Assembly: GCF_013087515.1 (NCBI RefSeq)
Contig: NZ_JABFCN010000034.1
Span: 186,001-250,000 of the forward strand
DNA length: 64,000 bases
Direction of reading: 5' to 3'
From: Rhizobium sophorae
GTDB taxonomy: Bacteria; Pseudomonadota; Alphaproteobacteria; Rhizobiales; Rhizobiaceae
Shown: piece after piece, positions 50,605 through 59,859 of the stretch
Layout of the letters: each line of letters begins with the position of its first letter
How positions within the stretch are numbered: the stretch's first letter is position 1
Translations under genes and position numbers: made by a program
The notes under the pieces: model-generated
What the model was told of the DNA's origin: nothing
What the model saw: the letters and a program-made list of their open reading frames with translations, nothing else
Databases searched by the model: none

Positions 50605-50865
50605 CTAGCGTCGCAGCAAGCGAGCACGCACATAGCCCCGGCCGACGACGCCCTCGGCTATCTCGATCGCCCGCTCGACATCGCCCCGCCGGCGCACGAA
50701 ACCTTCCAGGATGACATAGGAGCCCGATATGCTGACGGTGATTTCGCCGGCTTCGATATCGGCGGCCGCATGAAGGGCGCTCTCTACCGAGGCGCGCGTC
50801 GCGGCATCGCTATGACCCTGCCGGCCGGGCTCGTCATGCCCCGTGAATGCTGGAAAGCCGAGCAC
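50605..50865 (-). CDS. BON domain protein
   Basis: An 86-residue protein. After a short N-terminal stretch it forms one BON domain (ATRASVESALHAAADIEAGEITVSISGSYVILEGFVRRRGDVERAIEIAEGVVGRGYVRARLL), a fold thought to contact phospholipids. The start is a GTG at 50865 with AGGAAACGTTCACG upstream. No signal peptide, so it may act in the cytoplasm or the start may be misplaced. Confidence 0.65.
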   Translation of the reverse strand: MLGFPAFTGHDEPGRQGHSDAATRASVESALHAAADIEAGEITVSISGSYVILEGFVRRRGDVERAIEIAEGVVGRGYVRARLLRR

Positions 50866-51041
50866 CGTGAACGTTTCCTAATGTTGGCTGATGTCTGTTA
50901 ACGCCGCAGCGACGCATTCGTTGCGTCCCCCGGAAAAGAAGAGCCTGCTCGACAGCGATACCTGCGCGGTGGCATGGCTACCCTTGGCGAAAGGCGCCGC
51001 CGCTTCCATATCTGGCTGTAGTCGAAAGAGGGATGATGACG

Positions 51042-51308
51042 ATGAAAGCGCTTCTGTCCGCCTTGTTTGCCGGGGCTTTGCTTGCCGGCTGTTCCTCGGC
51101 CGATAGCCCGGCGCTGGAACCCATTCCCGGCAGCATTACCTATGGCGGCCAGCCGCGAACGAAGCTCAGCAAGTCGCCGGTCGGCAGCGCCGTCTACCAC
51201 CAGTTCTACAACGGGACGGGACAGCGCGTGGAGGAAACCTATATCCTTCAGCCCGACCGCAGCCTGAAGCTGGTGCGGCGCGAGATCGGTCCGGATTTCC
51301 CCGACTGA
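51042..51308 (+). CDS. Small lipoprotein
   Basis: An 88-residue protein with a lipoprotein signal peptide (MKALLSALFAGALLAGC, lipobox LAGC). The mature part is about 72 residues and contains TYGGQPRTKLSKSPVGSAVYHQFYNGTGQRVEE and ends RREIGPDFPD. The ATG at 51042 is placed well after a GAGGG site; an ATG three codons upstream overlaps it. No family recognised; similar small lipoproteins are common in rhizobia. Confidence 0.72.
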   Translation: MKALLSALFAGALLAGCSSADSPALEPIPGSITYGGQPRTKLSKSPVGSAVYHQFYNGTGQRVEETYILQPDRSLKLVRREIGPDFPD

Positions 51309-51415
51309 GATGTTGCCAGCGCGCCAGATCGCTTGACAGCGGCGGCAATCGCGAACATTCAAGGAACATCTAATCCTTCCCCAGTGATTCTGCGGGAGCC
51401 CGACCGGACGGCTGG

Positions 51416-53476
51416 ATGTATCTCGAAAAGCTCAATCCGCAGCAGCGCATGGCCGTCGAGCATGGCACGCTCATCGACGGCAGCCATATTGCCGGGCCGC
51501 TGCTGGTCATTGCCGGCGCCGGCTCCGGCAAGACGAATACGTTGGCGCATCGGGTCGCCCATCTCATCGTCAAGGGCGCCGATCCCCGCCGCATCCTGCT
51601 GATGACCTTCTCGCGCCGGGCAGCCGCCGAGATGGCGCGGCGTGTCGAGCGCATCTGCCGCGATGTGCTTGGTTCGAATGCCGGCGTGATGGCGGACGCG
51701 CTTTCCTGGTCCGGCACCTTCCACGGCATCGGCGCGCGGCTGTTGCGCGATTATGCGGAGCAGATCGGTCTCGATCCTGGGTTTACCATCCACGACCGCG
51801 AAGACAGTGCCGATCTGATGAACCTGATCCGGCACGACCTCGGCTTCTCGAAGACGGAAAGCCGTTTTCCCACAAAAGGCACCTGCCTTGCCATCTATTC
51901 CAGGGCGGTGAATTCGGAAACCGCGCTCGACCTCGTGCTGCGCGACGTCTTTCCCTGGTGCGCGACGTGGGAGAAACAGCTGCGCGAACTTTTCGCCTGT
52001 TATGTCGAGGCCAAGCAGAGCCAGAACGTGCTCGATTACGACGATCTGCTGCTCTACTGGGCGCAGATGGTTGGCGAAGAAATGATTGCCGAGGATATCG
52101 GCAGCCGTTTCGACCATGTGCTGGTCGACGAATATCAGGACACCAACCGGTTGCAGGCCTCGATCCTGCTGGCGCTGAAGCCCCAAGGCCAGGGGTTGAC
52201 CGTCGTCGGCGACGATGCCCAGTCGATCTATTCCTTCCGTGCCGCGACGGTGCGCAACATCCTCGATTTTCCCGCCGCCTTCAGCCCGGCCGCCAATATC
52301 GTCACGCTCGACCGTAACTACCGCTCGACGCAGCCGATCCTCGCCGCCGCCAACGCCGTCATCGACCTCGCCTCGGAGCGCTTCACCAAGAACCTCTGGA
52401 CCGAGCGGCAATCGTCCGAGCGGCCGCGCCTCGTCACGGTGCGCGATGAGGCCGAGCAGGCGCGCTACATCACCGACATGGTGCTCGACAACCGCGAGGA
52501 AGGCCTCACGCTCAAACAGCAGGCCGTGCTCTTCCGTGCCTCGCATCACAGCGGGCCGCTGGAAGTCGAGCTGACCCGGCGGAACATTCCCTTCGTCAAG
52601 TTCGGCGGGCTGAAGTTTCTCGACAGCGCGCATGTGAAGGACATGCTGGCCGCCCTTCGCTTCGCGCAGAACCCGCGCGACCGGGTGGCCGGCTTCCGGC
52701 TGATGCAGATCCTGCCAGGCGTCGGGCCGTCGACGGCGCAGAAGACGCTCGACCTGATGGCCGAGGATGCCAACCCGATTACTGCTCTTGGCGCCATGCC
52801 GGCGCCACCGCGCTCCGGCGAGGACTGGACAACGTTCGTTTCGATGCTGCAGGAGCTGAAGACCGGCAAGGCCGGCTGGCCGGCAGAGATCGGCCTGGCA
52901 CGGGAATGGTACGCACCGCATCTGGAACGGCTGCACGAGGATGCCGCGACGCGACAGGCCGACTTGTTGCAGCTCGAGCAGATCGCTAGCGGTTATGCCT
53001 CACGCGAGCGCTTTCTTACCGAGCTCACCCTCGATCCGCCGGATGCGACCAGCGACCAGGCGGGCGTACCGCTTCTCGACGAAGACTATCTCATCCTGTC
53101 CACCATCCATTCCGCCAAGGGCCAGGAATGGACGAGGGTCTTCATGCTGAATGTCGTCGACGGATGCATACCGAGCGACCTCGCCGTCGGCACCACCGCC
53201 GAAATCGAAGAGGAACGCCGGCTGCTCTATGTCGCCATGACGCGCGCTCGGGATGGTCTCGACCTCGTCGTTCCGCAACGCTTCTTCACCTATGGGCAGA
53301 ACTCGCAGGGCGACCGGCACGTCTATGCCTCACGCAGCCGCTTCATTCCGGCAACGCTGCTGCAGTTCTTCGAAGCCTGCAGCTGGCCGCAGGTGAAATC
53401 TGGCAGCGCCGCCCAGCAGCAGGCGCGGCAGGTGCGCATCGATGTCGGCGCCCGCATGCGCGGCATGTGGCGATAG
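51416..53476 (+). CDS. UvrD/PcrA-type ATP-dependent DNA helicase
   Basis: A 686-residue superfamily 1A helicase. Walker A is AGAGSGKTNTLAHR (Lys39), motif II is VLVDEYQDTN, motif III QSIYSFRAA, motif IV region TLDRNYRSTQPI, motif V TIHSAKGQEW and motif VI VAMTRARDGL. It translocates 3' to 5' on single strands. It is a second, shorter UvrD-like protein rather than the housekeeping UvrD, which is usually about 800 residues in rhizobia. The role is probably DNA repair or recombination. Confidence 0.9.
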   Translation: MYLEKLNPQQRMAVEHGTLIDGSHIAGPLLVIAGAGSGKTNTLAHRVAHLIVKGADPRRILLMTFSRRAAAEMARRVERICRDVLGSNAGVMADALSWSGTFHGIGARLLRDYAEQIGLDPGFTIHDREDSADLMNLIRHDLGFSKTESRFPTKGTCLAIYSRAVNSETALDLVLRDVFPWCATWEKQLRELFACYVEAKQSQNVLDYDDLLLYWAQMVGEEMIAEDIGSRFDHVLVDEYQDTNRLQASILLALKPQGQGLTVVGDDAQSIYSFRAATVRNILDFPAAFSPAANIVTLDRNYRSTQPILAAANAVIDLASERFTKNLWTERQSSERPRLVTVRDEAEQARYITDMVLDNREEGLTLKQQAVLFRASHHSGPLEVELTRRNIPFVKFGGLKFLDSAHVKDMLAALRFAQNPRDRVAGFRLMQILPGVGPSTAQKTLDLMAEDANPITALGAMPAPPRSGEDWTTFVSMLQELKTGKAGWPAEIGLAREWYAPHLERLHEDAATRQADLLQLEQIASGYASRERFLTELTLDPPDATSDQAGVPLLDEDYLILSTIHSAKGQEWTRVFMLNVVDGCIPSDLAVGTTAEIEEERRLLYVAMTRARDGLDLVVPQRFFTYGQNSQGDRHVYASRSRFIPATLLQFFEACSWPQVKSGSAAQQQARQVRIDVGARMRGMWR

Positions 53477-53488
53477 GCTGGATAGCGT

Positions 53489-54541
53489 TCAGAGTGAAAG
53501 CGGCGGTTCGGCCGGTTTCAGGAAATGCTCGATCCTTGCTGCTTCAACAGCCTCGACCGAGGCCGGCGACCATTTCGGATTGCGGTCCTTGTCGATGACG
53601 GCGGCGCGGATGCCCTCGAAGAAATCGGGATTATCAAGCATTTGCAGGCAGGCGCCGAGTTCACGGCCGAGGCATTCGGCGAGCGAGGCGCTGCCGCGGC
53701 CGGCTCTGAGCAGCCGCAAAGCGAGCTTCAGGCTGGTTGGTGAACGCGTCAGCAGCACCCGGCGCGTCTCGGAGGCGAATTCGCCCTCCTCATTGGCAAG
53801 TGCTGCCAGGATCTCCTCGACGCTGTCGAAACGGAATGCGCGATCGATTACCGCCGCGTTCTGCCTGAGCCGGCTTTCTCCCTGAGGCTCAGAAAGCGCC
53901 TGCAGCACGGCATCGACATCGCCGGATGAGCTGGCGCGCGGCAGGCCGGAGAGAGCATCGATCACCTCGTCAAGCCGTGACGAGGCGATCTGAAGATCGG
54001 CAAGGCGAGCGTGGATTGTATCGGCCGCACCGATATCGAGCCCTGTCAGACCGAGCCATGTTCCGGTCTCGCCGGGTGCGCGCGGCAGCAGCCAGGTGGC
54101 CCCGACATCCGGGACATAGCCGATGCCGGTTTCGGGCATGGCAAGGCGCGTGCGCTCGGTGACCATGCGGTGGCGGCCGTGCGACGACAGGCCGACGCCG
54201 CCGCCCATGGTGATGCCGTCCATCAGCGCGACATAGGGTTTGGGATAGGAGGCAATCATATGATTGAGGCGGAATTCCTCGCGCCAGAAGCTTCCCGCCA
54301 GGCCATCGCCGGCGCGGGCGCTCTCATGCAGGGCGCGGATATCGCCGCCGGCGCAGAAGCCGCGTTCGCCTTTCCCCGCCATCACGACGCTCGCCACCTC
54401 GGAATCGCCGGCAAAAGCGTGAAGGGCTTCGGTGATCGCCCGGATCATCGGCAGCGTCAGGCTGTTCAGTGCCCGCGGCCGGTTGAGCCGGATGACGCCT
54501 GCGGTGCCCCGCCGTTCAATGATGACTTCGCCGTCCTGCAT
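53489..54541 (-). CDS. Enoyl-CoA hydratase/isomerase family protein, probable 3-hydroxyisobutyryl-CoA hydrolase
   Basis: A 350-residue crotonase-fold protein. The first oxyanion segment is GERGFCAGGDIRALHES and the second is MDGITMGGGVGLSSHGRHRMVTERTRLAMPETGIGYVPDVG, where the two catalytic acidic residues lie. The extra C-terminal 100 residues (LARSPTSLKLALRLLR-type region, WSPASVEAVEAARI) are typical of 3-hydroxyisobutyryl-CoA hydrolases of valine degradation. It is convergent with the helicase gene. Confidence 0.85.
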   Translation of the reverse strand: MQDGEVIIERRGTAGVIRLNRPRALNSLTLPMIRAITEALHAFAGDSEVASVVMAGKGERGFCAGGDIRALHESARAGDGLAGSFWREEFRLNHMIASYPKPYVALMDGITMGGGVGLSSHGRHRMVTERTRLAMPETGIGYVPDVGATWLLPRAPGETGTWLGLTGLDIGAADTIHARLADLQIASSRLDEVIDALSGLPRASSSGDVDAVLQALSEPQGESRLRQNAAVIDRAFRFDSVEEILAALANEEGEFASETRRVLLTRSPTSLKLALRLLRAGRGSASLAECLGRELGACLQMLDNPDFFEGIRAAVIDKDRNPKWSPASVEAVEAARIEHFLKPAEPPLSL

Positions 54542-54611
54542 GGTTCACCTCATCTGTTGCGACCATGAATAGACGACGGTGAAGCATCACTCCAGTCGAT
54601 TTAAGGTCGGC

Positions 54612-56573
54612 TCAGGCAGACAACGAATTGCGGGCGGAGGCTTCGGCCTCGCACCGGGCGGCGTAATCGATGGCAAGTTCCAGCGGCAGCGGCCGCGAGA
54701 AATGATAGCCCTGCGCCAGACGAACGCCCATCGCCTTCAATCCCTCGGCGATCTCTTCGCTTTCGACGCCTTCGGCGACGGAGGCGATGCCGAGATTCTG
54801 GCAGAGATTGGCGACCGAGCGGGTGATGTTCATGCAACGGGCATCACGATCGAAATTCATCACGAAGGATTTGTCGATCTTCAGCTTGTCGAAGCCGAGA
54901 CGATGAATATGGCTGAGGCTTGAATAGCCGGTGCCGAAGTCGTCCAGCGCGATCGAGATGCCGGCAGCGCGCAGCATTGATATCACCTGATCGGCGGTGT
55001 CGAAATCGGAGAGTAATGCCGTCTCGGTAATCTCGAATTCGATACGCTTCGGATCGATGCCGGATCGGGTGATCATGGCAAGCAGCGCCATCGAGGTCTC
55101 GTGGTCGCAGATATCGCGCGCCGAGAGATTGAAAGACAGGCTCAGATGCCGGGGAATGATCGCCAGCGCTTCGAGCGCCTTGGCGAAAAGGATGCGCGTC
55201 ATGCGGCCGATGACGGCCGTGCGCTCGGCCGCCGGGATGAAGGCGTCTGGGCTAATGCGGCCGAAGCGGGCGCTGTCCCAGCGGGCGAGCGCCTCGTAAG
55301 CGACGACGCGGCCGCTCTTCAATTCGACGATCGGCTGATAGTCGAGTTTCAATTCCTTGGCGAAATCGTTCGCCTGCAACTCGAGTTCGATCAGGTGGCG
55401 CTGCGTCAGGATCTTCTCGTGCTCGGCCGAGAAGAATTCGACGCCGCTGCTGCGCTTGCTCTTGACCTGGTAGAGGGCGAAGTCCGCTTTCTCGTAGAGA
55501 TCTTCGGCGGTGTACTCGCCGATGTCGGGATAGACGATACCGCAGGAACCGAAGACGCGGACCGAGCCGTCGGGGATTTCGAAAGGATCGCGGACGGCAG
55601 CACAGAGCGCCTGGCCAAGATCGGCGATCGCCTGGCGCGTCATCGAACAGGGGAAGATGATCCCGAACTCATCACCGCCGAGACGGGAGACGATGCCCTC
55701 TTCGCCGACCAGCGCGACGAAGCGGCGGGCCGTCTCCTTGAGCACGAGGTCGCCGGCGGCATGGCCGAAGACGTCGTTGACCGGCTTGAAGCCGTCGAGA
55801 TCGAGAATGCCGAGGACGGGCGGCGAGGACGGATTCTTCTGCAGCCGTTTTTCCAACGAGAGAAAGAAGCTGCGGCGGTTGGCAAGGCCGGTCAGCTGGT
55901 CATGCAGCGCGTTACGGCTGTTGACGAGGTTCAGCTCCTCGGCTTCCGCCTGCTTCTGTTTCAATTCCTCGGTCAACTGCACGAGACCGACGAAATTCTG
56001 GAAATAGCTATTGATCACCCTGAGGAAGGGCAGGATCAGGAAGAGGCCGCTGATGGCCGTCGCGACGAAAACGGGATTGCCCGAGAACAAGAAGGTCGCG
56101 ACCATGGCGCAGAAGGTGATGACCGTGGTGAGGGCTGCCGCCACCGGCAGGTGCATAAGGCAAAAGATGCAGGAAATGCCTGTCACGACGAGAAAATAGG
56201 CGATCTGACCCTGCTGGGAAGCATCGCCATATTGGTAAAGCGTGATCGCCCAGCCGCCGAAAGCGACAGCCAGGATGCCGGCCCCCGATATCGTCACCTT
56301 CATCAGCCTATAGGCCCGCTCGGCGGTGACGTTTTCCTTGCCCCGGATCTCCCACCAGCAGAGACGGAAGACACAGACGACACTCAAGACCACGGGAATG
56401 TAGAGCGAGAGCCAAAGGGGCGCGGATTTGAGGTGGATGATCGCCACCGCAAGGGCGTTGATGATCAAGAGGACATAGAGAATGGGGATCTGCGACGACA
56501 GGGCCCGGAACTGCGCCGTCAGAAGCGTCGGGTTGTCTTTTTGCAGCTGCAATGAGGCCAGAAAGTTCTTCAT
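54612..56573 (-). CDS. Membrane-bound GGDEF-EAL cyclic-di-GMP protein
   Basis: A 653-residue protein: about six hydrophobic segments in residues 25-190, a short coiled region, a GGDEF domain (SRLGGDEFGIIFP, intact active site) and an EAL domain (VAYEALARW, with downstream FNLSARD, EITETALL, DDFGTGYSSLSHI and KIDKSFV motifs). Both the cyclase and phosphodiesterase sites look complete, so it may have either activity. The start at 56573 follows GGAAAGGAGAAG; an upstream codon at 56630 is less likely. It probably tunes motility and polysaccharide production. Confidence 0.92.
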   Translation of the reverse strand: MKNFLASLQLQKDNPTLLTAQFRALSSQIPILYVLLIINALAVAIIHLKSAPLWLSLYIPVVLSVVCVFRLCWWEIRGKENVTAERAYRLMKVTISGAGILAVAFGGWAITLYQYGDASQQGQIAYFLVVTGISCIFCLMHLPVAAALTTVITFCAMVATFLFSGNPVFVATAISGLFLILPFLRVINSYFQNFVGLVQLTEELKQKQAEAEELNLVNSRNALHDQLTGLANRRSFFLSLEKRLQKNPSSPPVLGILDLDGFKPVNDVFGHAAGDLVLKETARRFVALVGEEGIVSRLGGDEFGIIFPCSMTRQAIADLGQALCAAVRDPFEIPDGSVRVFGSCGIVYPDIGEYTAEDLYEKADFALYQVKSKRSSGVEFFSAEHEKILTQRHLIELELQANDFAKELKLDYQPIVELKSGRVVAYEALARWDSARFGRISPDAFIPAAERTAVIGRMTRILFAKALEALAIIPRHLSLSFNLSARDICDHETSMALLAMITRSGIDPKRIEFEITETALLSDFDTADQVISMLRAAGISIALDDFGTGYSSLSHIHRLGFDKLKIDKSFVMNFDRDARCMNITRSVANLCQNLGIASVAEGVESEEIAEGLKAMGVRLAQGYHFSRPLPLELAIDYAARCEAEASARNSLSA

Positions 56574-56663
56574 CTTCTCCTTTCCGTCAGCCAGAGCCCG
56601 CCAGAGAAAGCTTGATTTTTCCCTATTCAAGTCGTGTCATGCAGGAACCGGCAGGTCGGTCGC

Positions 56664-57698
56664 TCAGAACGACGCGGCGGCGAGTGCCCGGTGGATGCTG
56701 TGCAGGTCGTCGACGTTCTTGTTCGACAGGAACAGTTCCCAATCGAGCGAGCTCTGGACGATGGTTTCCAGCGAATCGTATCTGGGCTTCCAGTCGAGCA
56801 CCTGCCTTGCGAGCGAAGCGTCCGCGACGACGCTTGCCGAATCGCCGGCACGGCGCGGCGCCATGTGGATCTTGAAGGAATGGCCGTGCAGGCGGGTGAC
56901 CATGTTCAGCACGTCGAGCACGGAATAGCCGCTGCCATAACCGCAATTGGCAACCAGCGAGCCCTTGTCCCTGCGCAGGTGCTGCAGCGCCTTCAGATGT
57001 GCATCCGTGAGATCGCTGACATGAATGTAGTCGCGCACACCGGTGCCGTCATGGGTGGGATAGTCGATGCCGTAGACATTGACGCCGTCGCGCTTGCCGA
57101 GCGCTGCCTCGCAGGCGACCTTGATGAGGTGCGTGGCGCCTGAGGTCGACTGGCCGGCGCGGCGGTGCGGGTCGGCGCCGGCGACGTTGAAATAGCGAAG
57201 CGCGACATAGTTAAAGTCATAAGCGGCGGCGGCATCGCGCAGCATGAATTCGGTCATCAGCTTCGACTGGCCGTAAGGATTTTCCGGATTGAGGGGGGCC
57301 GTCTCCTTCACCGGCAGGTCGGTCTTTTGCTGGCCGTAGACGGCCGCCGTCGAAGAGAAGACGAAGTTGCGGATACCGGCCTTGACCGAAGCGCTCAGCA
57401 GCGCCCGGGTCTTGCCGGAATTGTTGTCGTAGTAGGAGAGCGGATCGGCGACCGAGACCGGAACGACGGCGGAGCCGGCGAAATGGATGATCGCCTCGAT
57501 GTCGTTTTCGATGAAGACCTTTTTCAATATATCGGGATCGGCAACGTCGCCGAGATAGAAACGCGCCGCCGGCGCCACGGCCCAGCGAAAGCCCGTGGAG
57601 AGGCGATCGAGCACGACCACATCCTCGCCCGCATCGAGCAGCGCCCAAACCATGTGACTACCGATATATCCGGCCCCGCCCGTCACCAAAACCGCCAT
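56664..57698 (-). CDS. galE: UDP-glucose 4-epimerase
   Basis: A 344-residue extended SDR protein with GGAGYIGSHMVWALLD at the NAD site, the active-site YGQSK, and GalE-type blocks (HFAGSAVVPVSVADPLSYYDNNSGKT, YFNVAGADPH, GTGVRDYIHVSDL). It interconverts UDP-glucose and UDP-galactose for surface polysaccharides; rhizobial exoB encodes the same activity. The start at 57698 gives the NAD motif the usual N-terminal position. Confidence 0.93.
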   Translation of the reverse strand: MAVLVTGGAGYIGSHMVWALLDAGEDVVVLDRLSTGFRWAVAPAARFYLGDVADPDILKKVFIENDIEAIIHFAGSAVVPVSVADPLSYYDNNSGKTRALLSASVKAGIRNFVFSSTAAVYGQQKTDLPVKETAPLNPENPYGQSKLMTEFMLRDAAAAYDFNYVALRYFNVAGADPHRRAGQSTSGATHLIKVACEAALGKRDGVNVYGIDYPTHDGTGVRDYIHVSDLTDAHLKALQHLRRDKGSLVANCGYGSGYSVLDVLNMVTRLHGHSFKIHMAPRRAGDSASVVADASLARQVLDWKPRYDSLETIVQSSLDWELFLSNKNVDDLHSIHRALAAASF

Positions 57699-57920
57699 GT
57701 CCCGCATCCCTGCTTTCGTTTTTATAAGCAGGGGCATCAGGCGCCGGTTTTTCTTTCCAATTTTCTTATCGAACGGCCGTTGGAAGGCCTTTGAACGGGT
57801 ATGTTTGGAGTCGTGGTTAGAGGCCGATTTCGGGCTTTGCTAGAGTTTTATCGATCCGCCGATTCCGGCACAAAATCGGCTTGGGCCGACCACCAGGTGG
57901 GGCCTTGTGGCCAATGTTGG

Positions 57921-59087
57921 TCAGAGCTTGAGGATATAGTCGCAGAGACGCTCAGCCGCGATCGCCACCTGCGTGGGATCACGCAGGAAACAGGCGCGCA
58001 GGAAAAGTTCGCCGCCCGGTCCGAAAGCGGTGCCGGGAGCAAGGCCGACGCCTGTCTTGTCGACGATGTCGAGCGCTGCCTTGCGGCTGTCTGCGACGCC
58101 GTCGATCTTCAGGAAGGCATAGATCGCGCCGTCCGGCTTCAGCGTCTCGACGCGGTTGGTGGCAATCAGCGCATCGCAGAGAATATCGCGGGAGCGGGCC
58201 GCCTTGGCGATATTGACAGCGACGAAATCGTCGCCGTGATCAAGGGCTGCGACAGCGCCTTTCTGCATGAACTGCGCCACCCCCGATGTCGAATACTGGA
58301 TGAGATTTTCGAGCACCTGGCCCATTTCAGGTGGCGCTACGATCCAGCCGACGCGCCAGCCGGTCATCGACCAGTTCTTCGAAAAGGAATTGACGAAGAT
58401 GATCTTGTCGCCCTCGTCCATCACATCGAGGAAAGAGGGCGCGCGGCCGCCGGCAAAATAGTAGCGGGCGTAGATTTCATCTGCCAGGATCCAGAGGTCG
58501 TGCTTGCGGGCAAGCGCCAGGATATCGCCAAGATCCTGCTTCGTTGCCGTCCAGCCCGTCGGGTTCGACGGCGTGTTAATGAAGATGCCCTTGGTCTTCG
58601 GGGTGATTGCCGTTTCGATGCGGTCAAGATCGACCGCCCATTTGCCGCCTTCAAACTGCAGCTCGACACCAACGGAGCGCGCACCTGCTATCTCGAGGGC
58701 GGCGGCAATGTTTGGCCAGGAAGGCGAGAGGTAAATCAGTTCATCGCCCGGCGAGGTCAGCGCCTGCACGGCGATCTGGATCGCCTGCATGCCGGAACCG
58801 GTAACGTAGAAATGCTCGACCGGAAGCCGGATTCCGAAATGTCTGTTGTAATAATCCGAAAGCGCCTGGCGAAGCTCCGGAATGCCGCGCTGCCAGGTGT
58901 AAAAGGTCTCGCCGGCGGCAAGCGCATCCATCGCCGCCCTGCTGATGAAATCGGGCGTCGGCAGATCGCCCTCACCCACCCAGAGCGGCAGCAGGCCTTC
59001 ACGGCCACGGGCATAGTTGACGAGTTCGACGATCCCGCTTTCGGGCGCCGCCAGGGCGCGCGGGCTGAGGCTGCTGACAATCGACAT
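57921..59087 (-). CDS. PLP-dependent aminotransferase (class I/II)
   Basis: A 388-residue fold-type I aminotransferase. The PLP lysine is in VNSFSKNWSMTGWRVGW; NTPSNPTG and DEIYARYYF carry the Asn and Asp/Tyr that hold the cofactor; the substrate-binding Arg is expected near FLRACFLRDP. It resembles aspartate/aromatic aminotransferases. The substrate cannot be determined from the sequence. No operon partner is apparent. Confidence 0.9.
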   Translation of the reverse strand: MSIVSSLSPRALAAPESGIVELVNYARGREGLLPLWVGEGDLPTPDFISRAAMDALAAGETFYTWQRGIPELRQALSDYYNRHFGIRLPVEHFYVTGSGMQAIQIAVQALTSPGDELIYLSPSWPNIAAALEIAGARSVGVELQFEGGKWAVDLDRIETAITPKTKGIFINTPSNPTGWTATKQDLGDILALARKHDLWILADEIYARYYFAGGRAPSFLDVMDEGDKIIFVNSFSKNWSMTGWRVGWIVAPPEMGQVLENLIQYSTSGVAQFMQKGAVAALDHGDDFVAVNIAKAARSRDILCDALIATNRVETLKPDGAIYAFLKIDGVADSRKAALDIVDKTGVGLAPGTAFGPGGELFLRACFLRDPTQVAIAAERLCDYILKL

Positions 59088-59198
59088 GCATATCTCCGGT
59101 TTCCGCCTTCATAGCGGATTTGCGCCGGCAAATCCCATGACATCCAGTGATGGCATATCGATTTTGGTGATGAATGAGCCCGGCCGAAGCGGACGGGA

Positions 59199-59636
59199 TC
59201 AAGCCGTCGGGCGCGTGGCGAGAAGATCACGGATTTCCGTCAGCAGCTGAACGTCTGCCGGCGGCGCTGGCAGCTCTTCCGGTGCCACCTTTTCCTGGCG
59301 CTCGACCTGGGCACGCAGGGTGTTCACGCCCTTGACCATCAGAAAAATGATCCAGGCGAGAATCAGGAAGTTGATGAGCACGGTGAGGAAGCTGCCATAG
59401 GCAAACACCGCTCCCTGCTCCCGGGCTGCGGCGAGCGACTGCGCGTTGACGGCCGACGAGAGTGGGAGGAAGTAATTCGAAAAATCGAAGCCGCCGAAAA
59501 TGGCGCCGACGATCGGCATGATAAGGTCATCCACCAAAGATTTGACGATGCCACCGAAAGCGCCGCCGATGATGACGCCGACAGCAAGATCCATGACATT
59601 GCCGCGAGCGATAAAGGCCTTGAACTCATTGAGCAT
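59199..59636 (-). CDS. mscL: Large-conductance mechanosensitive channel
   Basis: A 145-residue MscL: an N-terminal amphipathic helix (MLNEFKAFIARGNVMDLAVG), first membrane helix GVIIGGAFGGIVKSLVDDLIMP, periplasmic loop, second helix FLTVLINFLILAWIIFLMVKGVN, and a charged C-terminal helix. It opens on hypo-osmotic shock. The start at 59636 fits the family N-terminus; the open frame upstream to 59789 does not. It shares the 223-base AT-rich gap 59637-59859 with the divergent histidine kinase gene. Confidence 0.95.
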   Translation of the reverse strand: MLNEFKAFIARGNVMDLAVGVIIGGAFGGIVKSLVDDLIMPIVGAIFGGFDFSNYFLPLSSAVNAQSLAAAREQGAVFAYGSFLTVLINFLILAWIIFLMVKGVNTLRAQVERQEKVAPEELPAPPADVQLLTEIRDLLATRPTA

Positions 59637-59859
59637 TGGATCCGTCTCCCTTTGACGCATTTTCAATGACATGCAATGGGTTTCATTAGCTACATCTTCA
59701 TTGCAATTAATCAATCGGCAATCGCAATTATTCGACAATACCTCCCCCGCGGTCTTTGACTTAAGGCCTATATGTCCAGCAATTTTCAAAGCGTCTAAAA
59801 TGACTTAAGCTGGCCACGTTGCGGGAGGTCCCGGCGGTTTTTCCGCCGGCGGAGGGTCA

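Noticed and set aside
55101..56555. Plus-strand open frame of about 484 codons opposite the GGDEF-EAL gene
   Set aside because: It is antisense to an intact GGDEF-EAL protein and its translation is low-complexity and without motifs.
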